A stretch of 64,000 nt of DNA from Escherichia hormaechei_A (lineage in GTDB: Bacteria; Pseudomonadota; Gammaproteobacteria; Enterobacterales; Enterobacteriaceae): contig CP170191.1 of NCBI GenBank assembly GCA_042434945.1, positions 2,666,001-2,730,000 of the forward strand. Reading direction: 5' to 3'. A program made the translations under genes and the position numbers. Each line of letters begins with the position of its first letter. The stretch's first letter is position 1. This document shows positions 37,781-49,786 of the stretch, piece after piece. The notes under the pieces are model-generated. The model saw only the letters and a list, made by a program, of their open reading frames with translations. It made no database searches and was not told the DNA's origin.

Positions 37781-39237
37781 TTACATTAGCGGCATCGCGC
37801 GCTGCACGATATCAATCAGCGGCTGCGGATAGATACCGAAGATCAGCACCAGCAGCGCGGAGATCAGCACAACGATACCGCCCGCGCTGTACTGCCAGTT
37901 TGATGGTGCATCGCGACCCGGTTGTTCGGGGCGTGAAGATACAGGCTCACCGCCACGCGCAGGTAGTAGTAGAGGCCGATTGCCGAACCGACAACCACGG
38001 CACCCACCAGCCACCACAAGTGTGCCTGGACACCGACCGCCAGCACGTAGAACTTACCGATAAAGCCCAGCGTCATCGGGATACCGGCCAGAGACAGCAT
38101 CATCACCGTCATCACTGCCGCAAGGATCGGACGATGCCAGAACAGACCGCGGTAAGAGAACAGGGAATCAGCATCCGGGCCACGATACGGGCTGGACATC
38201 AGGCTGACCACGCCGAACGCGCCGAGGCTGCTGAACAGATAACCGGCCAGGTAAACCCCTACCGCTTCCATCGACATCTCGCCGGTTTGCAGCGCAATCA
38301 GCGCTACCAGCAGATAGCCGAGGTGAGAGATAGATGAGTAACCGAGCAGACGTTTGATATTGGTCTGGCTCAGCGCCATCAGGTTACCGAAGATGATGGA
38401 GGCAAAGGCGATAATCGCCAGCACCACGCGAATCGCTTCGCTGTCACCCACCGGTGCGTAGAGGAACAGACGCATCACCACACCGAAGATAGCGATTTTG
38501 CTCGCCGTCGCCAGGAAAGTGGAAACCGGCGCAGGCGCGCCCTGGTATACGTCTGGCGTCCACAGGTGGAACGGCACCAGAGAGAGTTTGAAGCCGAGGC
38601 CAACAATCATCAGGCCGAAACCTGCCAGCAACAGCGGCTCGTTGAGCATACCGTCGCCAAGGTTTTTACCCAACGCGACAAACGACAGGTCGCCAGACTG
38701 CGCATACACCAGCGCCATACCAAACAGCAGGAAAGAAGACGCTGCGGCAGAAAGGATGGTGTATTTGATACTGGCTTCCAGTGAACGTTTCTGGCGGAAA
38801 GCGTAACCGACCAGGCCAAACAGCGGCAAAGAGATCAGTTCGATACCGAGGAACAGAGACGCCAGATGGTTGGCATTCGCCAGCAGGATCCCGCCCAGCG
38901 CGGCAATTAACACCAACAGGTAGAACTCATCCTTGTTGTCGTTATAGCCTTCAAGCCACGGGTAGGCGAAAGTACAGGTGGCGAGGCTCGCCAACAATAC
39001 CAGCCCGGTGTAAAGCATGGCGAAACCATCAACGCGCATCAGCGGCGTAACGTCCATAGCGCCCGCCTGGCCAACAAACCAGAGCGAAACCAGCGCCGCG
39101 TTAAGCCCAATAACCGAGAGCGTAGCGTTGAGGAAATGATTGCGTCGCCACGCAATGGAGAGCATCACAACCACCACCGTCAAGCCGACGATCAGCAACG
39201 GTAGCAGTGCGATCAGGTTTTGTGGAGTTATTGTCAT
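37781..39237 (-). pseudogene. nuoN: NADH-quinone oxidoreductase subunit N, one frameshift
   Basis: Antiporter-like proton-pumping membrane subunit of complex I, about 14 helices. The frame is open from the ATG at 39237 for about 430 residues to YLHAP, where one G is missing (GCCCCGAACAA near 37933). The correct ending [17 protein letters not shown]...RAMPLM continues in another frame to the stop at 37781. The span of 1457 bases is one less than the 485-codon gene plus stop. As written, the last two helices are replaced by a 26-residue wrong tail. A single homopolymer-type deletion suggests sequencing error. Confidence 0.9.
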
Positions 39238-39243
39238 GGCGAT

Positions 39244-40773
39244 TTACGGCCTTGTAGTAGTAACGGAATTAACAAACCACTGCTGGATATTGCCAATCGC
39301 GGAGTGCGAGGTATCCAGAATCGGCTGCGGATAGAAGCCCAGCAGTACCAGCAGCACCACCAGCAACAGGATCATAAACAGCTCACGCAGCGACATCCCT
39401 GGCAGTTCCTGGCTGGCAATCTGGCTTTTCGCTTTACCGAAGTAAGCGCGATGTAACATCGCCAGCGAATAAACAGATGCAAAGACCAGCCCAAAGGTAG
39501 AGATAACGGTAATCACCGGTACAACCTGGAAGCTGCCGAACAGAATCATAAATTCGCCGACGAAGTTACCGGTGCCAGGCATCCCAAGCGTTGCCACCGC
39601 AAAGAACAGCGACAGTGCTGGCAGCCATTTCATCTTGCTCCACAGACCGCCCATCATGCGCATGTCGCGGGTATGGATACGTTCATAAAGCTGACCACAA
39701 AGAATAAACAGACCCGCCGCCGACAAACCGTGCGCAATCATCTGGATTACCGCGCCCTGGTAGGCCAACTGGCTGCCGGTGTAGATAGCAATCAGCACGA
39801 AGCCCATGTGGGAAACCGAGGTGTAGGCGATCAGACGTTTGATATCGGTCTGGGCGAAGGCCATCCACGCACCGTAGAAGATGCCGATAACACCCAGCCA
39901 CATAGCAATTGGCGCGAACTCTGCCGACGCGTTCGGGAACAGCGGCAGGGAGAAACGCAGCAAACCGTAAGCGGCAGTTTTCAGCAAGATCCCCGCGAGG
40001 TCAACGGAACCGGCGGTCGGAGCCTGGGAGTGCGCATCCGGCAGCCAGCCATGCAGCGGAACCACCGGCATTTTGACTGCGAAGGCGATGAAGAAGCCCA
40101 GCATTAACAGGTATTCCACACCACTGGACATTGGCGTATTCAGCAGCTCTTCATAGTTGAAGGTCCAGACGCCGGTCGCATTGTAGTGAACAAAAACCAG
40201 CGCCAGGATGGCAATCAACATCACCAGGCCACTCGCCTGGGTGTAAATGAAGAACTTGGTTGCCGCCGTGATACGCGTTTTACCGTCAGAGGCTTTATGC
40301 CCCCACAGTGCGATCAGGAAGTACATCGGCACCAGCATCATTTCCCAGAAGAAGAAGAACAGGAACATGTCGATGGCAAGGAACACGCCGATAACGCCGC
40401 CCAGGATCCACATCAGGTTGAGGTGGAAGAAGCCCTGATATTTTTCGATCTCTTTCCACGAACATAGTACCGCCAGCACACCGAGCAGACCGGTCAGCAC
40501 GACCATCAGCAGCGACAGCCCGTCAATGGCGAGATGAATAGAGATACCAAAACGCGGGATCCACGGCATGTCGAATTCAGACTGCCACTGCGGAATTCCG
40601 GCGGATTGCGTCAGTGAATAACCGCCCTGCAACCACAGTTGCAGCGACAGCGCCAGCGTCAATCCCATGGTGATCAGCGCGATCCAGCGTGGCACCTTGA
40701 CGCCAAAGCGTTCGGTCTGCCAGCACAGGAAGCCGCCAATAAAGGGAATTAATATTAGCCAGGGTAGTAACAT
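39244..40773 (-). CDS. nuoM: NADH-quinone oxidoreductase subunit M
   Basis: Antiporter-like membrane subunit of complex I, one of the three proton channels in the arm. 509 residues, family length, about 14 helices. Key charged residues are present: Glu in FFFFWEMMLVPMYFLI, Lys in FAVKMPVVPLHGWLPDAHSQAP. Six bases separate it from nuoN; intact and E. coli-like. Confidence 0.97.
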   Translation of the reverse strand: MLLPWLILIPFIGGFLCWQTERFGVKVPRWIALITMGLTLALSLQLWLQGGYSLTQSAGIPQWQSEFDMPWIPRFGISIHLAIDGLSLLMVVLTGLLGVLAVLCSWKEIEKYQGFFHLNLMWILGGVIGVFLAIDMFLFFFFWEMMLVPMYFLIALWGHKASDGKTRITAATKFFIYTQASGLVMLIAILALVFVHYNATGVWTFNYEELLNTPMSSGVEYLLMLGFFIAFAVKMPVVPLHGWLPDAHSQAPTAGSVDLAGILLKTAAYGLLRFSLPLFPNASAEFAPIAMWLGVIGIFYGAWMAFAQTDIKRLIAYTSVSHMGFVLIAIYTGSQLAYQGAVIQMIAHGLSAAGLFILCGQLYERIHTRDMRMMGGLWSKMKWLPALSLFFAVATLGMPGTGNFVGEFMILFGSFQVVPVITVISTFGLVFASVYSLAMLHRAYFGKAKSQIASQELPGMSLRELFMILLLVVLLVLLGFYPQPILDTSHSAIGNIQQWFVNSVTTTRP

Positions 40774-40861
40774 GGCGATCTTTATTCCTTGTAAAAGTCC
40801 CGTCAGGACCGGATTTTCAACGAATTCTCACGACAGAAAATTCTCTTCGGACTGGGGGTAG

Positions 40862-40899
40862 TGTCGGATGCACCGCGAAGGCGGCTTATCCGACCTACG
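40862..40899. repeat. REP unit between nuoL and nuoM
   Basis: TGTCGGATGCACCGCGAAGG...TATCCGACCTACG, a single E. coli-type REP in the 163-base gap between nuoL and nuoM. It probably shapes mRNA stability inside the operon. Confidence 0.8.
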
Positions 40900-40936
40900 T
40901 TCTTATATGCCCAGGGGCAATCCCACAATCCTTAAC

Positions 40937-42778
40937 TCAACGCAGTACCATCAACAGTGCCAGCACCACGACCGCACCGATGCTCATGGATGCCACATAC
41001 CAGCGCAGATAGCCGTTCTCACTTAACAGCAGACCTTTACCTGCAAAGCGGGAAAGGACAGCCGGGATGTTCATCATTGAGTTCAGCGGATCGCGTTTCA
41101 GCAACCAGGCAATACCCAGGAACGGCTTGACGAACACTTTGTCATACAGCCAGTCAAATCCCCAGGCGTTGTACCACCAGGTGCCCAGCAGACGGCCCGG
41201 CGCACTGTTGGCGATGGAGGTCACCAGAGTACGTTTACCCAGCCACAGCCAGGCTGCCAGCAGAATGCCGACCACCGCGACCACGCCAGAGGTAATTTCC
41301 AGGGTCAACATGCTGCCGTGCGCCAGTTCCGTCGTTTGCGGAAGCACGCCCTGCAGCGGCGGTACAATCAGTGCGCCAACGAAGGTGGAAAGGATCAGCA
41401 GCACAATCAGCGGCAGGCTGTGAGTTACCCCTTTCACGGCGTGAGCGTGAATTTGTTCTTTTCCGTGGAAGACGATGAAAATCATACGGAAGGTGTAGAG
41501 CGAGGTCATAAACGCACCGACCAGACCTGCCACCATCAGATTGATATGACCATTCGCCATCGCACCCGCGAGGATCTCATCCTTACTGAAGAAGCCCGCA
41601 GTGACCAGCGGTAGTGCCGACAGTGCTGCGCCGCCCACCAGGAAGCAGAGATAAACCAGCGGAATAGATTTACGCAGACCGCCCATCTTGAAGATGTTCT
41701 GTTCGTGATGGCAGGCCAGAATGACGGAACCGGATGCCAGGAACAGCAGCGCTTTAAAGAACGCGTGGGTCATCAAGTGGAAAATCGCCGCATCCCATGC
41801 CTGCACGCCAAGCGCGAGGAACATGTAGCCAATCTGGCTCATGGTAGAGTAAGCGAGAACACGTTTGATGTCGGTCTGTACCAGCGCGGCAAAACCGGCC
41901 AGCAGCAGCGTAACCGCCCCGACAATACCCACCAGATGCAGAACTTCCGGCGTCATCAGGAACAGGCCGTGGGTACGGGCGATCAGGTAGACACCCGCGG
42001 TTACCATGGTTGCGGCGTGGATCAGCGCGGAGACAGGCGTCGGGCCCGCCATCGCGTCGGCAAGCCATGTCTGCAACGGCAACTGCGCAGATTTACCGAC
42101 CGCACCGCCCAGCAGCATCAGCGTCGCCCACATCAGCATGTTATTGCCGTCAGCAAAGTGCGCTGGTGCCAGTTCCACCATTTCGCGGAAGTTCAGGGTG
42201 CCCAGTTCGTTGTAAAGAATGAACAGTGCGAAAGCGAGGAACACGTCACCCACACGGGTCACGACGAACGCTTTCATTGCCGCTGCGCCATTCTTCGGAT
42301 CGGTGTAATAGAACCCGATCAGCAGATAGGAGCACAGGCCCACGCCTTCCCAGCCGAGGTACATCAGCAGCAGGTTGTCGGCAAGCACCAGAACCACCAT
42401 GCTGGCGATGAACAGGTTGGTGTAAGCGAAGAAGCGAGAGTAGCCCTCTTCACCGCGCATATACCAGGAGGCGTACATGTGAATAAGGAAACCCACACCA
42501 GTGACCACCGAGAGCATGGTCAGCGACAGGCCGTCCAGCACCAGGTTAAAACCGATGTTAAAGTCGCCTACCGACATCCACGTCCACAGCGGCTGGCTGT
42601 ATGTCTGCTCGCCGTTAGCGAAGAAATCAACGCCGATAAAGGCGGTTACCAGCGCCGCCAGGCCCACAGAGCCTACGCCGACGATCGCCGAGACGTTTTC
42701 AGACCAGCGCCCACGGGAGAATGCCAGCAGGACGAAGCCAATCAATGGCAAAATAATGGTTAAGGCAAGCATGTTCAT
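40937..42778 (-). CDS. nuoL: NADH-quinone oxidoreductase subunit L
   Basis: Largest antiporter-like membrane subunit, at the far end of the complex I arm, with the long lateral helix along the arm. 613 residues. Conserved [22 protein letters not shown] and [41 protein letters not shown] core; the C-terminal amphipathic helix and final membrane anchor are present. Overlaps nuoK by 4 bases. Confidence 0.97.
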
Positions 42779-43077
42779 CCGCGCATCTCACTTACTGAAT
42801 CGATGTTCAGGTTCTGGCGACGACGGTGAAGTTGCAGCAGCAGCGCAAGGCCGATACTCGCTTCTGCCGCCGCGAGGCTGATGGCGAGAATGTACATCAC
42901 CTGACCGTCGGTCTGGCCCCAGTAGCTTCCGGCGACCACGAAGGCCAGCGCGGAGGCGTTAATCATGATTTCCAGACCAATCAACATAAACAGCAGATTG
43001 CGACGGATAACCAGACCGGTTAAGCCAAGAACGAATAAGATTGCCGCGAGGATCAGTCCATGTTGTAAGGGGATCAT
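42775..43077 (-). CDS. nuoK: NADH-quinone oxidoreductase subunit K
   Basis: Small three-helix membrane subunit of complex I. 100 residues. Glu residues in the second and third helices ([13 protein letters not shown] and [13 protein letters not shown]) are the conserved proton-path carboxylates. ATGA overlap with both nuoJ and nuoL. Confidence 0.96.
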
Positions 43078-43628
43078 GCGTGCTCCTCCGTTTTTCTTTT
43101 CGCGCTGTCGTCTTTACGATTGCTCAGCACTTCACCCGCACGCTCTTCACGACCGACGTGGAAGGCCACAACCAGACCTGCGAGCAGCAGCATAGAAGCC
43201 AGTTCCACCGCCAGTACGTAAGGCCCGAACAGCGTAATACCCACTGCTTTAGCACTGATTGGCGTACCGTCGATACCCTGATCGTTAACACCGAGGATGG
43301 CGTAAACAATCACCACCAGCATGATGGCCGACAAAATTGCCGGACCAATCCACACCTGCGGTTTCAGCCACTGGCGTTCCTGTTCGATTTCTGAACCGCC
43401 CAGGTTGAGCATCATCACCACGAACACGAACAGCACCATAATGGCACCCGCGTAGACGATAATTTCCAGCGCACCGGCGAAGTAAGCGCCCAGTGAGAAG
43501 AACACCCCGGAAATCGCCAGCAGCGAAATAATCAGGTACAGCAGTGCGTGTACCGGATTGGTATGGGTGATCACTCGCAAGGTCGCAAGTATGGCTATCA
43601 GGCCACAGATATAAAAAGCGAACTCCAT
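43074..43628 (-). CDS. nuoJ: NADH-quinone oxidoreductase subunit J
   Basis: Five-helix membrane subunit of complex I next to the quinone site. 184 residues, family length. Helix 3 carries the conserved [21 protein letters not shown], site of the pi-bulge. Overlaps nuoK by 4 bases and follows nuoI by 11. Confidence 0.96.
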
Positions 43629-43639
43629 TGCCCCTCTCC

Positions 43640-44182
43640 TTACGGTAACAGGCTCTTGACGTCGATAGGCTTGGCTTCGTTCTCTGCTTCGCCCTTATCT
43701 TTGCCGTCGATTGCCATACCTGCCATCCGGTAGAAGTTATATTCCGGGTATTTGCCCGGACCGGAGATCAGCAGATCCTCTTTCTCGTAAACCAGATCCT
43801 GGCGCTTGTATTCCCCCATTTCGAAATCCGGGGTTAACTGAATCGCCGTGGTCGGACAGGCTTCTTCGCACAGACCACAGAAAATGCAGCGTGAGAAGTT
43901 GATGCGGAAAAATTCCGGGTACCAGCGACCGTCTTTGGTTTCTGCTTTTTGCAGCGAGATACAGCCGACCGGGCAGGCTACCGCGCAGAGGTTACAGGCT
44001 ACGCAACGCTCTTCGCCGTCCGGGTCGCGGGTCAGAACGATACGACCACGATAACGGGGCGGCAGATAGACCGGCTCTTCCGGGTACATTCGCGTTTCGC
44101 GTTTGGCGAACGCGTGCAGGCCGATCATCCAGATACTACGAACCTGGGTGCCGAAACCTACTAACAATTCTTTTAAGGTCAT
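43640..44182 (-). CDS. nuoI: NADH-quinone oxidoreductase subunit I
   Basis: Peripheral-arm subunit holding two 4Fe-4S clusters (N6a, N6b) that pass electrons to NuoB. 180 residues. Two ferredoxin motifs: [15 protein letters not shown] and [15 protein letters not shown]. Intact and E. coli-like. Confidence 0.97.
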
Positions 44183-44196
44183 GGTCTTATTGCCCC

Positions 44197-45174
44197 TTAT
44201 TGCGCCTGCCAGAGAATGACAGCCGCCGTTACCAGCAAGTTGATCAGCGTCAGCGGCAGGCAGATTTTCCAGCCGAAGGACATTACCTGGTCATAACGCG
44301 GACGCGGTAACGACGCACGAATCAAAATGAACATCATCATAAAGAACGCGGTTTTCAGCGCGAACCAGATGAATGGCGGTAACAACGGGCCTTGCCAGCC
44401 ACCGAAGAACAGCGTCACCATCAATGCAGAGATGGTCACAATCCCGATGTACTCACCCACGAAGAACAGACCGAACTTCATACCGGAATATTCAATGTGG
44501 TAACCATCCGCCAGTTCCTGCTCGGCTTCCGGCTGGTCAAACGGGTGACGGTGACATACCGCCACGCCCGCGATGGCAAAGGTAATAAAACCAAAGAATT
44601 GCGGGATAACGTTCCACACATGCGCCTGGCTGTTGACGATGTCGGTCATGTTGAATGAACCGGCCTGCGCCACCACGCCCATCAAGGAAAGCCCGAGGAA
44701 CACTTCGTAGCTCAGGGTCTGCGCAGAAGCACGCATCGCACCCAGCAACGAGTATTTGTTGTTACTTGACCAGCCCGCAAACAGCACCGCGTAAACCGCC
44801 AGACCTGCCATCATCAGGAAGAACAAAATCCCGATGTTCAGGTCGGCAACCACCCAACCCGGACTGACTGGCACAATCGCAAAGGCCAGCAGCAGCGAGG
44901 TAAAGGCAATCATCGGTGCCAGGGTAAAGATGACGCGATCCGAGAATTTCGGGATCCAGTCTTCTTTAAAGAACATTTTGATCATGTCCGCAACCAGCTG
45001 GAGCGAACCGCCCCAGCCAACACGGTTAGGTCCGTAACGGTTCTGGAACAGACCCAGCAGGCGACGTTCGCCAAAGCTCATGAATGCCCCGCAGGTGACA
45101 ACCACCAGCAGGATCACCACCGCTTTGAGGATGGTCAGCAGGATCTCAATCAGTTCCGGTGATATCCAACTCAT
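44197..45174 (-). CDS. nuoH: NADH-quinone oxidoreductase subunit H
   Basis: Eight-helix membrane subunit forming the quinone cavity with NuoB/D and the first proton half-channel. 325 residues. Conserved [41 protein letters not shown] and a C-terminal [13 protein letters not shown]. Its ATG overlaps the nuoG stop. Confidence 0.97.
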
Positions 45175-47897
45175 TGTTGTGCCTCCTTGAGATCCTCAAG
45201 ATGCGCGCCAGCCAGCACCGGAGCAATGCCGGACATACCCATCGGCAAGCCCACCTGCCCTGCCGTCAGTCCTTCGGCGATTTCAACCGGCAGCGTGACC
45301 GTGTTGCCATCGTAACTAAAGGAGACGCGTGTACCTGCGTTCACACCCAACTTCGCGGCATCCGCTGGGTTGAGTTTGATGTACGGCTGCGGCATACGGC
45401 TCTGGAAGACCGGAGCACGCTGTGACAATTCATCGCTGCCAAACAGGTGGTAATACGGCGCGATACGCCATTTCCCGTCCTGCGGCTGGAAGCGTGCCGG
45501 TACGCTGGTGAAGTAATCCAGACCATTTTCGCTGGTTTCAAACAGACGCACGCCCGGATCGCCAAAGCGCAGTTTGCCGCCCACTTCGTCCTGGAATTTG
45601 TTCCACGCCTGCGGGGAGTTCCAGCCCGGCGCCCAGGCAAACGGCACTTGCGAACGGTGCGCAGTCGGCTGGTTGTTACCTTCCATCGAGAAGGTGAACA
45701 TGGTGTCAATATCCTGCGGCTGACGCGGCTCATGAACGCTGATATTGGCGCGCATGGCGGTACGACCGCTGTAACGGTGCGGTTCACGGGCCAGTTTCTG
45801 CCCACGAATACGGAATGTCGCATCCGGCGCAGCATCTTTGATACCTGCCAGTTCCGGGATTTTCGCCACAACAGCGTCAATCACATGGTCGAGCTGCGTC
45901 CAGTCCACTTCACGGCTCAGCAGGGTGCTGTGCAGCGAGTGTAACCAGCGCCAGCTTTCCAGCATGACAGTTTTGCTGTCGTAATAAGCAGGATCGTAAA
46001 CCTGGAAGAAACGTTGGGCGCGGCCTTCGTTGTTGATCACCGTACCGTCGCTTTCAGCAAAGCTGGCAGCAGAAAGTACCAGATGGGCGTTTTCCATAAT
46101 CGCTGTGCGTTGATGATCAACCACCATCACCAGCGGTGCTTTAGCCAGCGCAGCATTCACGCGGATAGCAGAAGCGTGACGATGCAGATCGTTTTCCAAC
46201 ACCACCACCGCGTCGGCGCGTCCGGTTTCCAGTTCGGTTAACGCTTCTTCAAGCGAACCGCCACCCATAATGCCCAGCCCCATGCTGTTGACGGAACGGG
46301 CAATCATGGTGATACCGACGTCAGCGCCGCGACCTTTCAGGGCTTTCGCGACGTTAGCCGCCGCCTGAATCACCTCTAAGCTACCGGCGTTCGTCCCGGA
46401 GATAATCAACGGTTTCTTCGCACCTGCCAGTGCCTGCACGATGACGTCGATTTTGCTTTGCAGCTCAGGTTCGATACCGTCAACCGCTGGTGCAGAGTTA
46501 TCCAGCGCATGGGCGATGGCAAAACCTAAACGCGCCTGATCTTCAACCGGTGCGCGGTAAGTCCACGCCGCGATATCATCCAGACGGGTGTCATCAACGT
46601 TGGTAACAAACAGCGGATGCTTCGCACGTTGACCGATGTTGAGGATTGCCGCAATCTGCCAGTCAGCCACTTTCTGTGCTGCCGCCATTTCGCGCGCTTT
46701 ACCTTTCACAGCCTGACGCACTGCCAGCGCGACGCGCGCGCCGGTCTGGGTAACGTCTTCGCCCAGCACCAGTACCGCATCGTAAGATTCGATTTCGCGC
46801 AGAGCCGGAGTATAAATGCCGCCTTCACGCAGCACTTTCAGCGCCAGTTGCAGACGTTCCTGCTCACCGTGAGCGATACCGGTGTAGAAGTTTTCTTCGC
46901 CCACCAGTTCACGCAGCGCAAAGTTGCTTTCCACGCTGGCACGCGGAGAACCAATACCGATCACTTTCTTCGACTGACGCAGAATATCTGCCGCGCCCTG
47001 CATTGCCTGTTCGGCGTTGAGGGTAATGAAATCATCGCCACGACGCTGTACTGGCTGACGCGGACGATCCTTCAGGTTGACGTAACCGTAACCGAAACGA
47101 CCACGGTCGCAGAGGAAGTAGTGGTTTACCGTACCGTTGTAACGGTTTTCGATACGACGCAGTTCGCCGTAACGTTCACCGGGGCTGATGTTACAGCCGA
47201 TGGAACATTGCTGGCAGATGCTCGGCGCAAACTGCATATCCCATTTACGGTTGTAACGCTCGGAGTGCGTTTTGTCGGTAAATACGCCGGTCGGGCAAAT
47301 TTCGACCAGGTTACCGGAAAATTCGCTTTCCAGCGTGCCGTCTTGCGGGCGACCGAAGTAGACGTTGTCGTGCGCACCGTAAACGCCCAGATCTGTACCG
47401 TCAGCGTAATCTTTGTAGTAACGCACACAGCGGTAGCAGGCGATGCAGCGGTTCATTTCGTGAGAGATGAATGGCCCCAAATCCTGATTACGGTGGGTAC
47501 GTTTGGTGAAACGGTAGCGACGGAAGCTGTGTCCGGTCATCACAGTCATATCCTGAAGATGGCAGTTACCGCCCTCTTCACATACCGGACAGTCGTGCGG
47601 GTGGTTGGTCATCAACCACTCGACCACGCTTTCACGGAACTGTTTCGCTTCTTCGTCGTCAATGGAAATAAAGGTGCCATCGGAAGCCGGTGTCATACAG
47701 GACATCACCAGGCGACCACGCGTGTCTTCCGCGTTTTGGTATTGCTTCACCGCACACTGGCGGCAAGCACCGACACTTCCCAGCGCCGGATGCCAGCAAA
47801 AGTAAGGAATATCAAGGCCCAGAGACAGACAAGCTTCCAGCAGGTTGTCCGCTCCGTTGACCTCGTATTCTTTGCCGTCTACATGAATTGTAGCCAT
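45171..47897 (-). CDS. nuoG: NADH-quinone oxidoreductase subunit G
   Basis: Largest peripheral subunit of complex I with clusters N1b, N4, N5 and, in enterobacteria, N7. 908 residues. N-terminal 2Fe-2S ferredoxin domain (Cys in [18 protein letters not shown]), [27 protein letters not shown], and the N7 motif [15 protein letters not shown]...CDRGRFGYG. The rest is a molybdopterin-oxidoreductase-like domain without cofactor. The ATG at 47897 ([13 protein letters not shown]) is preferred over the one two codons earlier. Confidence 0.97.
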
Positions 47898-47949
47898 TAG
47901 CATGCTTCCAGTTTTCTCAGTCAGAGACTGAGCGTTAATCGAAATTCGG

Positions 47950-49287
47950 TTACCAGCGCTCTTTCAGCAGGTTCGGCTGAATCCCATTAATCAAATGGGT
48001 ATTGCTGAACGGCTGTTTGATTCCCGCCTCAAATTCTTCGCGGAAATATTTGATGGCGCTCTGTAACGGCTCCACTGCACCAGGTGCGTGGGCACAGAAA
48101 GTTTTACCCGGGCCTAAGAATCGACACAGTTGCTCAAGTGTTTCGATATCGCCCGGCTGACCTTCACCACGCTCCAGCGCACGCAGAATTTTCACGCTCC
48201 ACGGCAGACCGTCGCGGCACGGCGTACACCAGCCGCAGGACTCACGGGCGAAAAACTCTTCCAGGTTACGCACCAGCGACACCATGTTGATCTCATGGTC
48301 AACCGCCATCGCCAGCGCCGTACCCAGACGGCTGCCCGCTTTACCGATACTTTCGAATTCCATCGGCAGATCAAGGTGCGCTTCGGTCAGGAAGTCAGTC
48401 CCCGCGCCGCCTGGCTGCCAGGCTTTAAATTTCAGACCATCACGCATACCACCGGCGTAATCTTCGAGGATCTCGCGTGCGGTGGTGCCGAACGGCAGTT
48501 CCCACAGTCCCGGATTTTTCACCCGACCGGAGAAGCCCATCAGCTTGGTGCCAGCATCTTTACTTTTCGAGATGTTCTGATACCACTCCACGCCGTTAGC
48601 GAGGATCGCCGGAACGTTACACAGGGTTTCGACGTTGTTGACACAGGTCGGTTTACCCCATGCGCCGGAGGTTGCCGGGAAGGGTGGCTTCGAGCGTGGG
48701 TTAGCACGACGTCCTTCCAGGGAGTTGATTAACGCTGTTTCTTCCCCGCAGATGTAGCGCCCTGCCCCGGTATGGACGAACAGTTCGAAATCGAAACCTG
48801 TTCCCATAATGTTTTTGCCAAGCAGACCCGCTTCGGTGGCTTCGGCAATGGCACGGCGCAGATTAACTGCCGCTTCGATATATTCGCCACGCAGGAAGAT
48901 GTAGCCACGGTAAGCTTTCAGCGCAAACGCGGAGATGAGCATACCTTCCACCAGCAGGTGCGGCAGTTGCTCCATCAACAGGCGGTCTTTATAGGTGCCC
49001 GGCTCCATTTCATCGGCATTACACAGCAGGTAACGGATGTTCATGGATTCGTCTTTCGGCATCAGGCTCCATTTCAGGCCAGTCGAGAAGCCCGCGCCGC
49101 CGCGCCCTTTCAGACCAGCGTCTTTTACCTGATTAACGATTTCGTCCGGAGACAGCCCGGTCAGCGCCTTACGCGCGCCTTCGTAACCGTTTTTGCTGCG
49201 GTATTCGTCCAGCCACACTGGCTGTTTGTCATCGCGCAGACGCCAGGTCAGCGGATGCGTTTCGGGAGTACGGATAATGTTTTTCAT
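47950..49287 (-). CDS. nuoF: NADH-quinone oxidoreductase subunit F
   Basis: NADH-oxidising subunit with FMN and the N3 4Fe-4S cluster. 445 residues. NADH/FMN motifs GLKGRGGAGFSTGLKWSL and YICGEETALINSLEG; cluster ligands ESCGWCTPCRDG and CRFLGPGKTFCAHAPG. Overlaps nuoE by 4 bases. Confidence 0.97.
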   Translation of the reverse strand: MKNIIRTPETHPLTWRLRDDKQPVWLDEYRSKNGYEGARKALTGLSPDEIVNQVKDAGLKGRGGAGFSTGLKWSLMPKDESMNIRYLLCNADEMEPGTYKDRLLMEQLPHLLVEGMLISAFALKAYRGYIFLRGEYIEAAVNLRRAIAEATEAGLLGKNIMGTGFDFELFVHTGAGRYICGEETALINSLEGRRANPRSKPPFPATSGAWGKPTCVNNVETLCNVPAILANGVEWYQNISKSKDAGTKLMGFSGRVKNPGLWELPFGTTAREILEDYAGGMRDGLKFKAWQPGGAGTDFLTEAHLDLPMEFESIGKAGSRLGTALAMAVDHEINMVSLVRNLEEFFARESCGWCTPCRDGLPWSVKILRALERGEGQPGDIETLEQLCRFLGPGKTFCAHAPGAVEPLQSAIKYFREEFEAGIKQPFSNTHLINGIQPNLLKERW

Positions 49288-49784
49288 TTATACCGCTCCA
49301 GCAGTTCAGGGATCGCTTCCGGGGTCAGATGCGCGTGAGTGTCCTCATCGATCATCATGTTTGGCCCTTTATCACAGTTCCCCAGGCAGCAAGTTGGCAG
49401 CAGCGTAAAGCGGCCATCAAATGTCGTTTGCCCTGGTTTGATGTTCAGCTTTTTCTCGAGCGCCGCCTGAATACCCTGATAACCGTTGATATGACAGACC
49501 ACGCTGTCACAATAACGGATCACATGGCGACCAACCGGCTGGCGGAAGATCTGACTGTAGAACGTTGCCACACCTTCGACGTCGCTTGCCGGAATACCCA
49601 GCACATCGGCGATCGCGTGGATCGCACCATCCGGCACCCAGCCACGCTGCTTCTGAACGATTTTCAGCGCTTCAATGGACGCCGCACGCGGGTCTTCGTA
49701 GTGGTGCATCTCGTGCTCGATCGCTTCACGCTCTGCCGCACTCAGCTCAAAAGCCTCGGTTTGTGGTTGTTGATTCTCGTGCAT
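49284..49784 (-). CDS. nuoE: NADH-quinone oxidoreductase subunit E
   Basis: Thioredoxin-fold subunit with the N1a 2Fe-2S cluster, partner of NuoF. 166 residues. Cluster ligands in YCDSVVCHI and LPTCCLGNCDKGP. Two bases from nuoC and a 4-base overlap with nuoF. Confidence 0.97.
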   Translation of the reverse strand: MHENQQPQTEAFELSAAEREAIEHEMHHYEDPRAASIEALKIVQKQRGWVPDGAIHAIADVLGIPASDVEGVATFYSQIFRQPVGRHVIRYCDSVVCHINGYQGIQAALEKKLNIKPGQTTFDGRFTLLPTCCLGNCDKGPNMMIDEDTHAHLTPEAIPELLERYK

Positions 49785-49786
49785 AA

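Noticed and set aside
41705..42763. 352-codon frame opposite nuoL
   Set aside because: Gln/His/Arg-rich antisense shadow of a membrane protein gene.
46617..47900. 427-codon frame opposite nuoG
   Set aside because: Same reason: complete nuoG with all iron-sulfur motifs is on the other strand.
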